This document shows, in pieces, positions 37,090 through 48,388 of a stretch of 64,000 bases of DNA (its first letter is position 1; each line of letters starts with the position of its first letter). The stretch is from the NCBI GenBank assembly GCA_001949185.1, contig BDGG01000001.1:4828629-4892628 (forward strand), given 5' to 3'. Position numbers and translations under genes: made by a program. This DNA is from Ramazzottius varieornatus (taxonomy: Eukaryota; Tardigrada; Eutardigrada; Parachela; Ramazzottiidae). The notes beneath the pieces are model-generated. The model ran no database searches and was not told the origin of the DNA. It saw only the letters and a list, made by a program, of their open reading frames with translations.

Positions 37090-37842
37090 TCCGCTGAATG
37101 GATCTTTAGATCGTTCATCGGTAATTTCATGATGTCGATCGACATCCCAGCTGGGTATGTCGAACGGGGAAATATAATTATCATGGGTGAAAGGGATGAT
37201 CATTCGACAACTGAATGAGATCAGAAGATTTTTACCATCAAAGAAGTCAGTTCCTATAGTCAAATAACTGTCTTCACGACGGCCATCAACCCAGGCATAA
37301 TGCCACCATGTGGCGAATCCTATCTAGCGAATCCTATCTGAACTTTAAGTTTCGTATAGTATGGTTCGGTCTCAATAATCTTGCCTGAGGCGGTTTGCAG
37401 CTGCAGCTTACGGTAATTCTTCGGGACATGGACGACAGGCCAACTAAATCTCTTTGCGATTTTTCCGGGTACTAAAAGCCACGCTTGAACCTGTGTCAAC
37501 TATATTGTCGACTTCCATATTATTTACCCTCAATATAACCTTCATGGCTGGTTTTGCCGTTGGGCCTACCGGCAACTTCTGTGGATCAAAGGGTGGATCC
37601 CACGGGTGCTTTGAAAGCGGTATGCCTTGTGGCTCCCTCTGGAGGTTTGGCGTCTTACGCTCCTCTCTTTTAAAGGCATTCTGTTGCCCCTCCGTAACAA
37701 CACCCCCCCCCCCTGATTTTGGTTCATCTGCATGTTCGGCCCCTTCGGTGACGTCAGTCGCGGCTCGAGCCATACCTTGGTTGTTATTGTTGTTGTTATT
37801 ATACTGGTATATGCTTGCGGTAACTTGCTGAAAGAGCTGCAC
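37090..37842 (-). pseudogene. retropepsin (aspartic protease) region of the LTR element
   Basis: The minus frame 37842-37444 has an Asn-rich linker, then MKVILRVNNMEVDNIVDTGS with the active-site DTGSS and SVAFSTRKNR. After a stop or frame change the strand continues LQLQTASGKIIETEPYYTKL (about 37400) and, near 37250-37290, DSYLTIGTDFFDGKNLLI, the second conserved protease segment (hydrophobic-hydrophobic-G-x-D-F). Order and spacing fit a retropepsin. Breaks between the segments mean it is probably inactive as assembled. Confidence 0.6.
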
Positions 37843-38770
37843 TGTCGTCGCGTATGTCCTACCTCACCACAATCCGAACAAACGAGGTCATTAAAACGAT
37901 TGACCCAAGCCTTCTCATCTACCACCACGACATTCACGTTGGCTTCAGCCTCTTTTACATTAATACGGACGTCTTTTTCCGCTTCTGTCAATCGGCGGAC
38001 CTCAAACATATTGTGCAAAACGGTTAAGACCGCATTCCGAAGTTTCTCTGGAGTGTCCATATCGAAGTTGCACAGTTTGTCTCGAAGACTGGCTGACGTA
38101 ATACCTGTTAGCAGGTAACCTGCCCTCACGTCTGGTGGCATGTCGGCTTGAAGCCTGTCCAGCAACAACATAACCTTATCATAATACTTATCAAAGTCTT
38201 CTGTTTCTTTGTAGGTAATCTGCCGCAATTTACTAGCGACTACAGTCTTTGAGGGAGTGGTATGATACCTCTGCATGAGAAAACGCTTAGCTTCAAAGTA
38301 CGTCATATCCTTATGCGCGCGCCGCTGATCCATGAATTGCGTCAACACAGTTCCTTCAAGGAACTTACGTAGAACATCAACCCTATTACTTTCTTCGTAT
38401 CCATTATGAATAATGTACTTATCGAGGTCTTCGAAGGAATCTTCGATGTTCTGACCATTCAATCCATCAAACTTGGTTGGCGTTATCAGGACATTGTCGG
38501 CCGTTTGTTATTATTCAACAGACTGGCTAGAGCCTTGATGGCTTCCGCTATTTCATCTTCTTTGGGTTGACTTTTCGGCAATCACGCGCGCGGTATCTCC
38601 ACAGTGGACGGAGATGACGTCCCTGGCTCCCTGCCATACGAACATCGTGCGCCCACCTGGCGCAGCGCGGCAAACTCCTTCTGCATTCTTTCATATTTGT
38701 CCTTGAGGTCTTGCTCTTCTTTAAAGACTGAAGTCAACTCATTGTAGTACTCTTGTCTGAGCTTGTCAGA
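37566..38770 (-). pseudogene. Ty3/gypsy-like Gag with zinc knuckle
   Basis: The frame from 38462 starts NGQNIEDSFEDLDKYIIHNG and contains gag-like RKFLEGTVLTQFMDQRRAHK, TYFEAKRFLMQRYHTTPSK and a CCHC knuckle, CSDCGEVGHTRRQC. Upstream to about 38770 a coiled-coil segment (FKEEQDLKDKYERMQKEFAA) reads on the same strand in another frame, with stops near 38490. Downstream of the knuckle the useful frame changes to the protease frame in an AAC-rich run (about 37790), either programmed shifting or damage. It provides particle structural protein and RNA binding in the family. No reverse transcriptase is visible nearby. Confidence 0.7.
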
Positions 38771-40470
38771 CCCGTCATCTTACGCGCGAAAAAGGCCCTC
38801 GGGGGTTGGCAGGGTAAAATTTTCGGTCCGGGGTTCAACCGTATGTGTATGATGACGTGCTTCGCGAAGTTCATGAAGCATTACAGTATGAAACTGCCGT
38901 TTTTTGGGTCGGATTTCACAACCTCGTTCCGAAGTCGTGACACGACTTTTGGAGTTCGTCCGATTTCCGACTTAGTGACGAGATCATCTGGTTTTTGCAA
39001 ACCAGATCCACTCGGGACGTTAAAAACGGGACATGGAAAACATTTAAGAATAATAGCGATGCATGTCTAACCAGGACCATTTTACGAATTTTTTACTGCA
39101 TGGTCAGCTGCCCCGTCGCACCGGCAACAAGGTTATTTAGTAGTACTACCTTTAGGCTATCAGTATCGGAAAAGAAAGCAAGAAAACAATCCTCAAGGGT
39201 TTCGAGAAAGAAGAAAATTCTGAAGAGGAGGTGGTGAATTGCCGAGAACAAGGTGCGCCAATTTAGCGAGGCAATGACTTTTTCCCATTTCTTCGGTCGT
39301 GGTGTTTATGAATACAAATAACGACACTTTCTGTGAGTGTGCCGAAGTGTCTTCAATCCCTGTGTAAAGTTTTGGAAAATCGGCTCTGCCCGAGCTGGGG
39401 GAAGAAAAAGAGTTTTGTTGAGGAAGATGAGGTTTTCGAGCTCTTTTTTGCCACCTAGCTGTTTTCCGAACAAGACATGCTTTGTAAAAAACTGAAACGG
39501 GTAATCGATAGCCTTCTTGTTTGTTTTACCTTTCTACATCAAGCGAAGAATTTTGAAGGCGCTGGTGGCAACAAAAGAAGTTTTTCTATCAAGAACGTCG
39601 ATATTTTCAAAATGATGCCACAGACGTAAACAGGTCCAGCAATTGATCTTGAGGCTGAAGTGGAGTTTCCTTGTACTGCTGCGAAAGACGACACCATACA
39701 CTATCCTAGTGCCAATCCGTTTGCCACGCGTCCCCACGCAGCGCACCCACATCCGGCTGTGGGAGGCGGTATCAGACTTAGCGCAAACACGCACATAAAG
39801 ACACCCACTTGTATGCGTACTTACCTTCACAGCCTGGCAGGAAAGACTGAAGCGGCGTTCAGAGATGCTCTGCAAAGAAGCAAAGCATTAAACAGCAGAA
39901 GATGAAGTGGCGGCAGGCCAGAATATCTCCTTCTCGGGCTGGGCCTTTCACCTTGCGGGTGATGGAGCGCTTGCAGTTGTCCACGCACTTCTTCCGGAGT
40001 TGGGGACTTGTCCTTGTGACCCGTAGCGTCGCAGTATCTTCCAGATCCTACATACAACACGGAGGAACTCTGCCTGGAAGCTGGAAGGATACAAACATCA
40101 AGAGGGAGAGGGATCGTCTGACGAAATCAGGATTTCGAAAAATCAATTTTCCATTTGCGTGTAGCGCAAGTAGGGGTTCGCGGGTATGGTACAACAGTAG
40201 TGTGTACCACCGTACGGTCGAACCCTATGCATTCGTGTCTGAGCCGTGTACGACGTCATCGGTTTCAGCTTATCTGGTTCGCGCCTAATATCGGGTGGGA
40301 AAAGAATTGGCACTACACTATGCTCAGAAAAACGACGGTGCCGATAAAATGCTTCTGACCAGAGACAGAATTTCTTGAAATAAGCGTTTAGGAAACGGCA
40401 ATTTCATACTGAAAGACCTGGTAGCAGGCATAGCTACCCGATGAAGATCTCTAGGTAGCGGGATACAGTT
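38771..40470. other. no recognisable gene
   Basis: Expected to hold the 5' end of the minus-strand LTR element, but I found no second copy of the LTR start TGTAGCGAGAATTTCG. Short unsupported frames only. Confidence 0.4.
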
Positions 40471-41958
40471 TACCATTGCCGAAGTATTGTTGTAAAAGTG
40501 GCAAATCAATCAATCGACAATCCGGGCGGGGTCGTAAGGCGGTACAATCAGAGGCCTTGATTAATACTATACTGAAATTACAGCCCAAAATTCAGTTATC
40601 TCAGAATCACCGCTTGGTTCGCAAACCGTTATTGAGCAAAAGATCTTCAATCCGCTTTTCCATTGTACCGTACAACTTTCTGCAAAGCTCAGGAGTTACA
40701 AGCTTATCCCATGCTTCATACAACAATCTTTCCAGATCTTTCTTCGTGTTAGGGCACCTCTTCCCAACGTAATCCCACATTATATTCCAAACATTCTCTA
40801 TTGGATTCATATCGGGCGACAACGGTCGCCAAGGAAGAACCGTCAGACGGTACTTCTTGAGGTAGGCTTGAACCAGCTTGGCCTTGTGAGATGGTGCGTT
40901 ATCGTGCATCCAAATAACACGATTCTTGTCCTTGCGGCGCTCTCTGATTTTTGGTATCACTTTCTTCGCCAACATCACGGAATAGCTGAACTGGTTGATT
41001 GAGCCATCTACAATGAAGAAGGACAATGAGCCATCGCGAGTAAGTGTTCCATGGCACATTACACTGAACCGTCCAGGTGGAAGCTTTCTCTGGAAGTCGG
41101 CGTTGTATCTGCTCTCGCCCGGGAAAATTCGAATCTGAATATAAAGCGGGCCCGGAGCTAGTAACATTTATTAAACTGTGACACCTTTGACTCTTGATAT
41201 TACATTTAAACTTACACTGTGACGGCCACAGTCGAACTTCGCGCTTGCTTCGTCGCTGAAAGCAACGTAGTTCAGGTAGTTTTTGTCTTTCTTCAGCTTG
41301 TCCATCATGTCGAGTGCCCAGATTGCTCGCATCGTACGATGGTGGTAGGTTAGGGGATTCTTCACAGGAGTAACTATCCCGGCGTTCCATGATTTGAGAC
41401 GACGCTGCACAGTCCGCTCACTAATCTTTGTCCGCTTCCCAGTCACGGCTTCATCACAGTCCAGGGCTAGCTTAAGGATCCTGCCTGCTAACCAGTCTCG
41501 CGCATGGCGGTTTTGAGAAAGATGACGAATGGTGTCGTCGAGATGCTCTGACGTCTTTCTTGGTGGTCCTCTCTTAGCAATGTTACCGTGAATGTGTCGA
41601 TGGTTGAGCAGATTCATTCCCCACGCCGGAGTGCCCAAAATATTTCCCGATCTTTCTCCAGCTAACGTTGTCGTCTCTCATTCTCCTCATTCGGCCTTTA
41701 CCACATCGTCACTCACTCGCGCTCCGCGTCCCATCCTGGAAGCTCTGTCACAAAAGTACAATCGAAGAGTACGGTATCACATAAAATATCACTGGAGAAA
41801 GCGAGATGGCGTAGAAACACTTGTTGCAAGTGTACGAGGTAAACAGCTGGTTGCACCGGAAGTGCCAATCAAGGCCTTTGATTGTACCGCCTTACGACCC
41901 CGCCCGGATTGTCGATTGATTGATTTGCCACTTTTACAACAATACTTCGGCAATGGTA
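40471..41958 (-). mobile_element. Tc1/mariner transposon, nearly complete
   Basis: Terminal inverted repeats of about 92 bp (40471-40562 and 41867-41958) are almost identical. They start TACCATTGCCGAAGTATTG and continue through AAAGTGGCAAATCAATCAAT and GTCGTAAGGCGGTACAAT, with TA at both ends as expected for this superfamily. By eye the arms differ at about one position, which implies recent insertion. Total length is about 1.49 kb, and one minus-strand transposase lies between. Confidence 0.92.
40607..41734 (-). CDS. Tc1-family DD34E transposase, one intron, N-terminal frame breaks
   Basis: Cut-and-paste transposase. The C-terminal exon 41167-40607 and the preceding exon (41638 to about 41252) join at donor CACAGT|GTAAGT and acceptor TATATTCAG, both in phase, giving FDCGRHS-IRIFPGESRY. 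Catalytic residues are visible: D in FSDEA, D in MHDNAPSH and E in NPIENVW, the last two 34 residues apart (DD34E). A second helix-turn-helix reads ISERTVQRRLKSWN. The first one (RDDNVSWRKIGKYFGHSG) lies upstream in another frame. A possible ATG (MGRGARVSDDVVKAE, 41734) is in a third, so two N-terminal frameshifts or an unrecognised small intron remain. The catalytic half is intact; full activity is uncertain. Confidence 0.85.
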
Positions 41959-43340
41959 TGCCTAGCCAGAGCTGGTAAAAAAAGTATTTAGTGAAATATG
42001 TGGTACAACCAAACCACGTTTCGGACCCAGAAAGGTGTTCTTACACAGAAAACCCCGTTTCGACTTCTACCGAATCCACACTCAGCCACATGTTAAGCAG
42101 AGCCACTTTAGCCAAACTGGGCATGGTTTTCGCCAAGTTCGTCCAGCAAGGATCTAAGTATGTCCACAGGTTCAGCTGGTACACAACTATTCGTGATCGA
42201 AACTGAATGTTCAGTATGTTTCTCAGCTTACTCGCGCCTTCCGCGTCGTTTTACACTCCCATGAAAACTCTTGGAGAAGATCCACATGCTCACTCCTGTA
42301 CATTCCGCTGTGAAACCAAGTCAAACTCCGCGTCGCTACTTGAAAAATATATTTCTCGTGGAGACTGTTATTGTTTCCGAGAAGCTGCATCCAGCTCGAA
42401 TTACGCTGGTCAGAGTTTTAAAACAGCTGCTTTACGAGGGCAGAAACTGTTCAGCTGACGCATATTGTCCATGAAGTCTTTATGGACAAGATTCTTTTTG
42501 TGAGCCACACCTATTACGAGAGTTGTTTGGCATGATCGTTTGGAGTTTTGCATTGTAAGCTTTTACGTTCGCGGCTACTTGTTCCTCCAGAAAAGCAATA
42601 CTTTCTCCTTGTTAAGTTTGTACTAAGCAACGCCGTGCGTCACTCTGCTGGCAGCGTACATGTGGTCGTTCTTCCCCTTAGGAAATGTATATTGACCAAA
42701 CACTCTTTAGCCCCATCTGCGGTATGATACCAACCGGAAAGCAATGTCATCTACCGAGTATCGCTTGTCTGAAAAATAAGAAGTTGGAAGTTTCCGTTTG
42801 TCATTACAAGTATCGCTTTCACTTGTTCTTTTAACCAACCTGTGAGTCATACCGTTCAATTTCTTGACTATTTTTTCTTTCTCTTGTTGAGTCAATACCC
42901 ATGGATATCTTCGCCGGAGCTAGAACGTGGTATGCAGCCACTGCCGGGCATTCTGGTGGCGAGATACGGTCTTACGCTGTGTCCCAATAGCGAGCGACCC
43001 CCCTTCTTCAGTCGAAACATCGCATCTCATAATACGTCCCTCCCGTTTCGATAGTTTAGAATGCATTTTAGGGAAGAGGACCTGCTCTTCCAGGTCACGT
43101 AACTTGTGAAAGTTTGAGTTAAATAATCAACCAGATCAACTAGCTCCGCCTCAGACTGATGGTACGAGAACATGCAACGCACCCTTGATACATCGAGAAC
43201 ATAGCGTTCTCGGCAAGCAAGGAAGAAAACATGATATGAAATTCAAGGGTGTCTCGGAGATTGAAAGACAGAGATGCTTTGTGTAACAGATTGATTTTAC
43301 TACAAAAGGAGAAACCAATGAAAGCAAGAGACTAAATTAG
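41959..43340. other. no recognisable gene
   Basis: Short plus-strand frames at 41991-42474 and 42842-43109 show no domain or clear splice structure. Confidence 0.45.
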
Positions 43341-43344
43341 AGAC

Positions 43345-43800
43345 GTCAAGTTATGAGAACGCTTTTTCCTCTTTTTCGAATTCGAAACTCGGAATATCTT
43401 CTCGAGTCCTTTAGTATCCCCCAAAGTTCGCATGACATAAAAAGTATTTCCTCGTTGTGTGTCAATAGACTAGCGTTGCTTATACTCTGGGAAGATCTAG
43501 TGTCCAAAGAAAGCTCAACGAGGCTCTTCTCGATAGCGTTGATCAGCTCCGTGGCAGCTGGTTATCGTGAACCGCAGGTCTCAAATGCCAATGGATCTAA
43601 GAGGTGCTTTGACGTTATGTCTTGGTACTTTTGGGTCTTACTTTCCGCTTCATCGACTGCAGCACCAACTGTCACGTTTTTCAGGCCGACGTGGGACTTC
43701 GCCAACCCATCAGTCGTGGTTGCATCTCCGACTAGCTCTTCATCCCTCTTCCACAAAATCCCGATCTTCCCACGCCCGTGGAACCTTTCATTAGTTTGCC
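43345..43800 (-). pseudogene. possible non-LTR reverse-transcriptase C-terminal relic
   Basis: The minus strand reads KTQKYQDITSKHLLDPLAFE followed by TCGSR and, after a frame change, AATELINAIEKSLVELS and QSISNASLLTHNEE. This resembles the region after the polymerase in non-LTR-type elements, where a KY..I......PVAFET.G block is followed by an Ile/Leu helix and a QR(I/L)S.A..R/N segment. The match is short and by eye. The opposite plus frame (43353-43835) is a shadow. Confidence 0.3.
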
Positions 43801-43984
43801 TTGGAACCGTTCAAGAAGAATGCGCTGTACAGTGAATATAAACGGCATATACATTAGTTTTTTTTGAAAATGTGGCTGCTAAATCAGGCTTCCGTACAAC
43901 TGGAATTTCTGAAGTGATTCGGAGTCACGGAAAATCAGTCCTTCGTTCAGAGAACGGCGTACTTACTTCGCCTTTTTCCTTTCA

Positions 43985-44260
43985 GTCAAAGTCGTCCTGG
44001 TATGCGAGCACAGCAATTAACTGGGACGACATTAACCGTGACGACTTCAACAAGATCGGCAAGCGCCGTATGGATACCTTCATTGAGAAGGCGAAGGAGG
44101 ATGCCGCCAAGAACGATGCCATCCGGAACGAGACCGACGAGAAAACAACGGAAGCGCATGCGGATGGTGGATCGCTGCTGAGGACAAAATGTTCGAGACG
44201 AAAGACGAAGATGAAGATACGCGAAGAGCGAAGCAGACAGGAAGGTAGAATCTGGTGAAT
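43985..44260 (+). CDS. possible exon, charged helical protein, unidentified
   Basis: A good acceptor (CTTTTTCCTTTCAG) precedes 43985. The frame then reads SKSSWYASTAINWDDINRDD, FNKIGKRRMDTFIEKAKEDA and AKNDAIRNETDEK, highly charged and probably helical, before low-complexity Lys/Arg sequence and a stop at 44260. I do not recognise the family and cannot link other exons. Confidence 0.25.
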
Positions 44261-45381
44261 GTAGAATCTGAAACTGGCGTCACAGGATACGACAAGATCA
44301 TGTGTAGCTCGATATGTTGGAGTGATAGCCTGACACACCATGAGGGTCATCTGATCGAGGTTATATTTTCACCATATTACCGGTCCAATATCATAATTTG
44401 TGAGAGCCCGAACTGAGCCTGGAAAGAGCCCCAAACAGAGGACCAAAAGAACTCATACCGTACGTATTCCGGGTCAGCCGGGACCTGGCTGGAACTCCCA
44501 TTCCATAAAGCTCCGAAACCTCGGTTTACGAGAGCACCAATACGACACCGTTACGGCCCCGATTGACGGCTGGAAATGGGCGGTATGCTCGGCGAACCAG
44601 CGATCCACGCAGGCAGGTTGGTGCCGATAAGTCGCTCGACGCATTAGTTTTACCGGATCCCTGTGCACTGGATTTTGCCACGATCATTCCGAATAGGGAA
44701 TACAGAGACGGCTGAAAATACCACGTTCGGCAATAACTCCAGTCCGCTAGTTAACGCCCTTTGTAGTCCACCAAGTCTCCAAGAAATCATACCGATGTGG
44801 ACTTCATCGTACGATTGATTGTACTGCCATGTTTCGCTATCTACAATTATCACGGTTATTGGCCATTCGGCACTTTCGAGTCAGTCATCACTTTGTGCAT
44901 TATAGGAATTGAGAGGTACTCCAGAGGTTGATACCGCACTCGAGTAGAGCAAGAAATCGGATTAGCGTAGGAATTGAAAGGGAGCACGTGGGCGGAGCCG
45001 AACCGACTGAACCCACTAACGTGCTCGGTGCTTAATTCCCGAGTAAGGCATATGAGCCGTTACTCGAGTGCGTAAGAAATTCGATTAACGTTCCACCGAA
45101 GCTTTTCTGTGGATATTTGTTCCCAAAAGTTTTTCAGAACCTCAGATTTGCTTTCAAGACGTCCCACCGAGGTGCCAACTGCCCCTCTAACTGCATCTTT
45201 CAGGGTTTAACGTCGGTTATTAATTATTCGTCAAACTGTAGCAACGACTGTGACTTTGTCAACCTAGAAAACAACGAAAATCTCAGTTTGACTGTGGGTG
45301 TAACTGTGGCTTTCGAAAAAGGGGCCAAAGTCTTACGCTACTTGGATTTCTTGCGCTGCTCGAGTTCCGTATCAACCTCTC
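44261..45381. other. no recognisable gene; one weak inverted repeat
   Basis: CGCACTCGAGTA (about 44937) and TACTCGAGTGCG (about 45062) form an inverted pair bounding about 145 bp, probably an old MITE. Otherwise only short frames (for example 45117-45398, plus). Confidence 0.4.
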
Positions 45382-45539
45382 TACTGTGGTGCTCCTAAAC
45401 TAACGCGCACTCAACCCCGTGTTGAGTCACCGTTGCCCAGTGTGATCAGATTTTATCACCGTAGCCTGTCCGACTCTCCGCCGGGCATCATTTACCGCTC
45501 GCGTGGTTAAGTGCGCGTTAATTTAGGAGCACTACAGTA
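45382..45539. repeat. 158-bp hairpin MITE with TA ends
   Basis: TACTGTGGTGCTCCTAAACT at the left and AATTTAGGAGCACTACAGTA at the right are inverted copies, continuing inward as AACGCGCACT and AGTGCGCGTT. Flanking TA suggests a mariner-type relative. Confidence 0.85.
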
Positions 45540-45929
45540 CGTTTTCTGTGATGTTTTGACATGAAGACGATTATTTAGCAACTTTAATCTTAACACCACG
45601 GGGAAAGTCGTGAAATAAACATACGAGGTAAAGGTTGTAAACTTAACCACGACTGTAGCGTCTATCGATTGATTGACTATTTGATTGTAAGTCTTGGCTT
45701 TTTAACATGAGATTTCAACGTTCTTTTAATTGCGGATCTCTTGGATTCTCTAACTCCTCGTGTTGACTGTGCCTAATACCATTCGACAGCTCATTATTCT
45801 ATCTATCGATCTATCCTTAAGAGCTTGGGATTGAATAGTAAAAACAGGCGAACTTAGAAGGCTAACTTTACGAACCCGGTATGGGGCGGCAACTTTACAA
45901 CCTTTTCCTCGTAGACAAACAAACCACTC

Positions 45930-46015
45930 CAGAACGTTTCGTCAAGTGGTGCACGCCGTCAGCCAAATGCACCGTAAATACGCGCTACTTAGGAAAATGA
46001 TCTTGTTGGGTGTTC
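45930..46015. repeat. fold-back MITE, GTGGCGCAC family, copy 3
   Basis: TCAAGTGGTGCACG and CGCGCTACTTAGGA in inverted orientation, ending near GATCTTGTT. It sits just upstream of the GPCR exon acceptor at 46045. Confidence 0.6.
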
Positions 46016-46045
46016 CTTGCCGAGCGTGATTTTACCTTTTTGCAG

Positions 46046-47823
46046 GTTATGGTACGTCAGATGGCCAACAAGTTATAAAAACCACAGCCAACTGAAAACA
46101 GCCACTTCGACCATCCTGGTCTCGTGGCTCTTCACAACGGTCGAATGGATGCCGGGATATTTTTTACGACCGACCAAACCACAACACCGTCGAGTAGTGC
46201 TGGCAAAAACACGATAAAATTTGATACGATATTTTTCGATAAAGTATCGCCTGATATTTTATCGCGGTCTTCGATATTCATTCAGTATCGATATTTCGAT
46301 ACGATATTTTTCCACTACCGTATTCTCGATATATCGTATCACATCGTAGCGATATATCAATATTCCTGCAATTTTAATTTTTGTCGGAGTTCCACTGGTC
46401 CGGGCTCAAGAACTGAAGAAGCCGATTTCCACGTTGAGTGTTGGTAAGATCGGAAGCGTCGGATGCAGCAAAAACGTAACTATACCAAGACATCAAACAC
46501 ATGGAAACCTGGATAAAATTAGTACCAAAACCGAATGAGCGGAGCGTGCTAGCCTGGTCGGCATACGATGGCCAGAATCAAGGTTTTGAAATCAGTAAAC
46601 CGTGGCCAAACGGCGTCATAGAGAACTTGCAACGAGGAGAAACTGCAACCAATTCTCATTCAATCAGCTGACCTTACCGTAGCAAACCTGCTATTTTGAT
46701 TGGCTGGCAGTGTTTCGTTCGGTCTCGATTCCCGTTCCATACTTCGGAATTAGACTTCGACTTACTTACTCTGCCGCTCACCCATATTATTGCTGCCTTT
46801 GCCATTCAGCAAAATACCGATATATCGAAAATATATCGATATGGTATGATACGATATCGCCGAATATTTTATTGCGTTATTAGATATGCGCTTCATATCG
46901 ATATCATCGATACAATATCTGCCGCATATCTTATCGCAAAGATTCGATATATTGCGATACGATATCGGTATGCCGTATCGTTGCCAGCACTACCGTCGAG
47001 CTAAGCGCCTGGGATCCCGCACAAAACTACGCCGTCGGGATGGTCATCGGCTTTCTTGGCTACTTGATTCCCTACGTCGTAATGGTGGTGGTCGACTGTT
47101 ATGTCGGGTGGAAGATGCGGAGAAGACTACGTGTTTGGTGGGAGGGAAGCCATAATGCTCGCTGAAAAAGTGAATGACACCAAATGGAAACCACCGATCG
47201 AAACCCGTCCCAAACAAAATTCCGGGTCGCCATAACTTCCCGTTAGGTTCACAGACGACGTTTTTGTCTTCAGTTAAACGCTGCGTTTACGCCGTCTCTA
47301 TGACGTTATCGGAGCGTATACTGAGCGTGATTAGATTTTACGCTCATTTTACGCTGAAAAAATCAGGGAACTTTTGAATTTTCGGCGAACTATTTTTGGA
47401 GTTAGCGGGAACCGCAAACTGGCTGGGGCGGTTCGACAGTCAACGGCAGACCTTCCAGAAATCAAAGTACCGAAGGACCCGACAAAGCTCGCAGTACTAT
47501 GCCCTCGCGAGACGTAGCTTTAGGAAAGGTGTTACGACGGCAAGTTATGATCAAGAGAGACACCTCGGCTCTCCTCGCACTTGGCGCTATGGTCATCGCT
47601 TTCTCGCTTTGCTGGATACCTTTCTACATTTTCTTCTTCGTTACACTGTTTCAGGGTGTCGAGCTGGTTTCTGCCCGGCTGGTTTCTGACGCTGGCTTAC
47701 TGAACTCACCTGAACTCAGCGGTCAATCCTGTTTTCTACACCGCGCTTCATCGAGACTACCGCCAAACGTTCCTTCGTACTTTCCGTTTCTGCAAACGAC
47801 GCCTGAAGATTCAGCCTTCGTAA
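46046..47823 (+). pseudogene. biogenic-amine-type GPCR, TM4 to C-terminus, inactivated
   Basis: After a TTTTTGCAG acceptor the frame reads LWYVRWPTSYKNHSQL and ILVSWLFTTVEWMPGYF, the start of IL2 and TM4 of aminergic receptors. TM5 is YAVGMVIGFLGYLIPYVVMV (about 47033-47095), TM6 is GAMVIAFSLCWIPFYIFFF (about 47585-47640) and TM7 is WFLTLAY plus NSAVNPVFY, followed by helix 8 (HRDYRQTFLRTFRFCKRRLK) and a stop at 47821. Breaks: a T6 run at 46160-46165 shifts frame by one, a hAT-type insertion splits the extracellular loop at 46195-46992, a 7-base frame-changing repeat lies near 47664-47688, and a 9-base insertion at 47701-47709 adds a TGA. TM1-3 were not found. Muscarinic, histamine or other aminergic ligand cannot be decided. 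Confidence 0.8.
46195..46992. mobile_element. hAT-type non-autonomous element, 798 bp, 8-bp target duplication
   Basis: The ends are TAGTGCTGGCAA and TTGCCAGCACTA, perfect inverted repeats, flanked on both sides by CCGTCGAG (46187-46194 and 46993-47000). An 8-bp duplication and this type of terminus are hAT hallmarks. The interior has two AT-rich zones filled with CGATAT/ATATCG palindromes (46205-46360 and 46820-46980) around unique sequence. No transposase. It interrupts the GPCR coding sequence. Confidence 0.9.
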
Positions 47824-48388
47824 TTGACTTCTCTTCTTGAACGGAAAGTGGCTAGTTTCCTAAAGAGGCACGTATACACACTTTGCTGGATCTCATGATC
47901 ATATGAGATCACATGCTGCTTCGAAGTGGCTTCGATTATCCATTGCATAACAATCACGCCCTCGCCTTTTTCGATAATAATTGGGACACTTTTGCAGGTT
48001 ACCCCTGCGTCAGATGTTGTGAAACTACCCATTTCATCATGAAAGAGGCTACACGAAGCCGTGAATGCGAGAAGCGGGTGGAGAAGGACAGGAAGGAGTG
48101 CTATGAGGCTGTCGATGTAAAGACTAAAAAGGGGGGAAAAAGTTCAAAGTTATCCCCAATCCCCTAAAGAGATTTTTAAGCCTAACATATGTTGTACACG
48201 AATTTTTTCATAGTTTTCACGAATGCGATAGCAAATCCGGTATTCGAGAGTTCCGCTTCAAATAGAAAGTCCGAAGAAATGAAGTAGAAAACAGCAGTGC
48301 GTCAATGCGGAAAACCGAGTGCAATAGAAATTACACATAAGCCGAAAGACGCGAGGACAAATGAGTCGAAAGAAAGGCGAAAGAAGTT
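47824..48388. other. spacer between GPCR pseudogene and polycystin gene 3' end
   Basis: The two genes converge here. A plus frame (47913-48167) ending in a Lys-rich stretch is unrecognised. No clear polyadenylation signal was identified for the minus-strand gene. Confidence 0.4.

Noticed and set aside
43353-43835. 160-residue plus frame
   Set aside because: No domain and opposite to the weak reverse-transcriptase-like reading; base composition is not gene-like.
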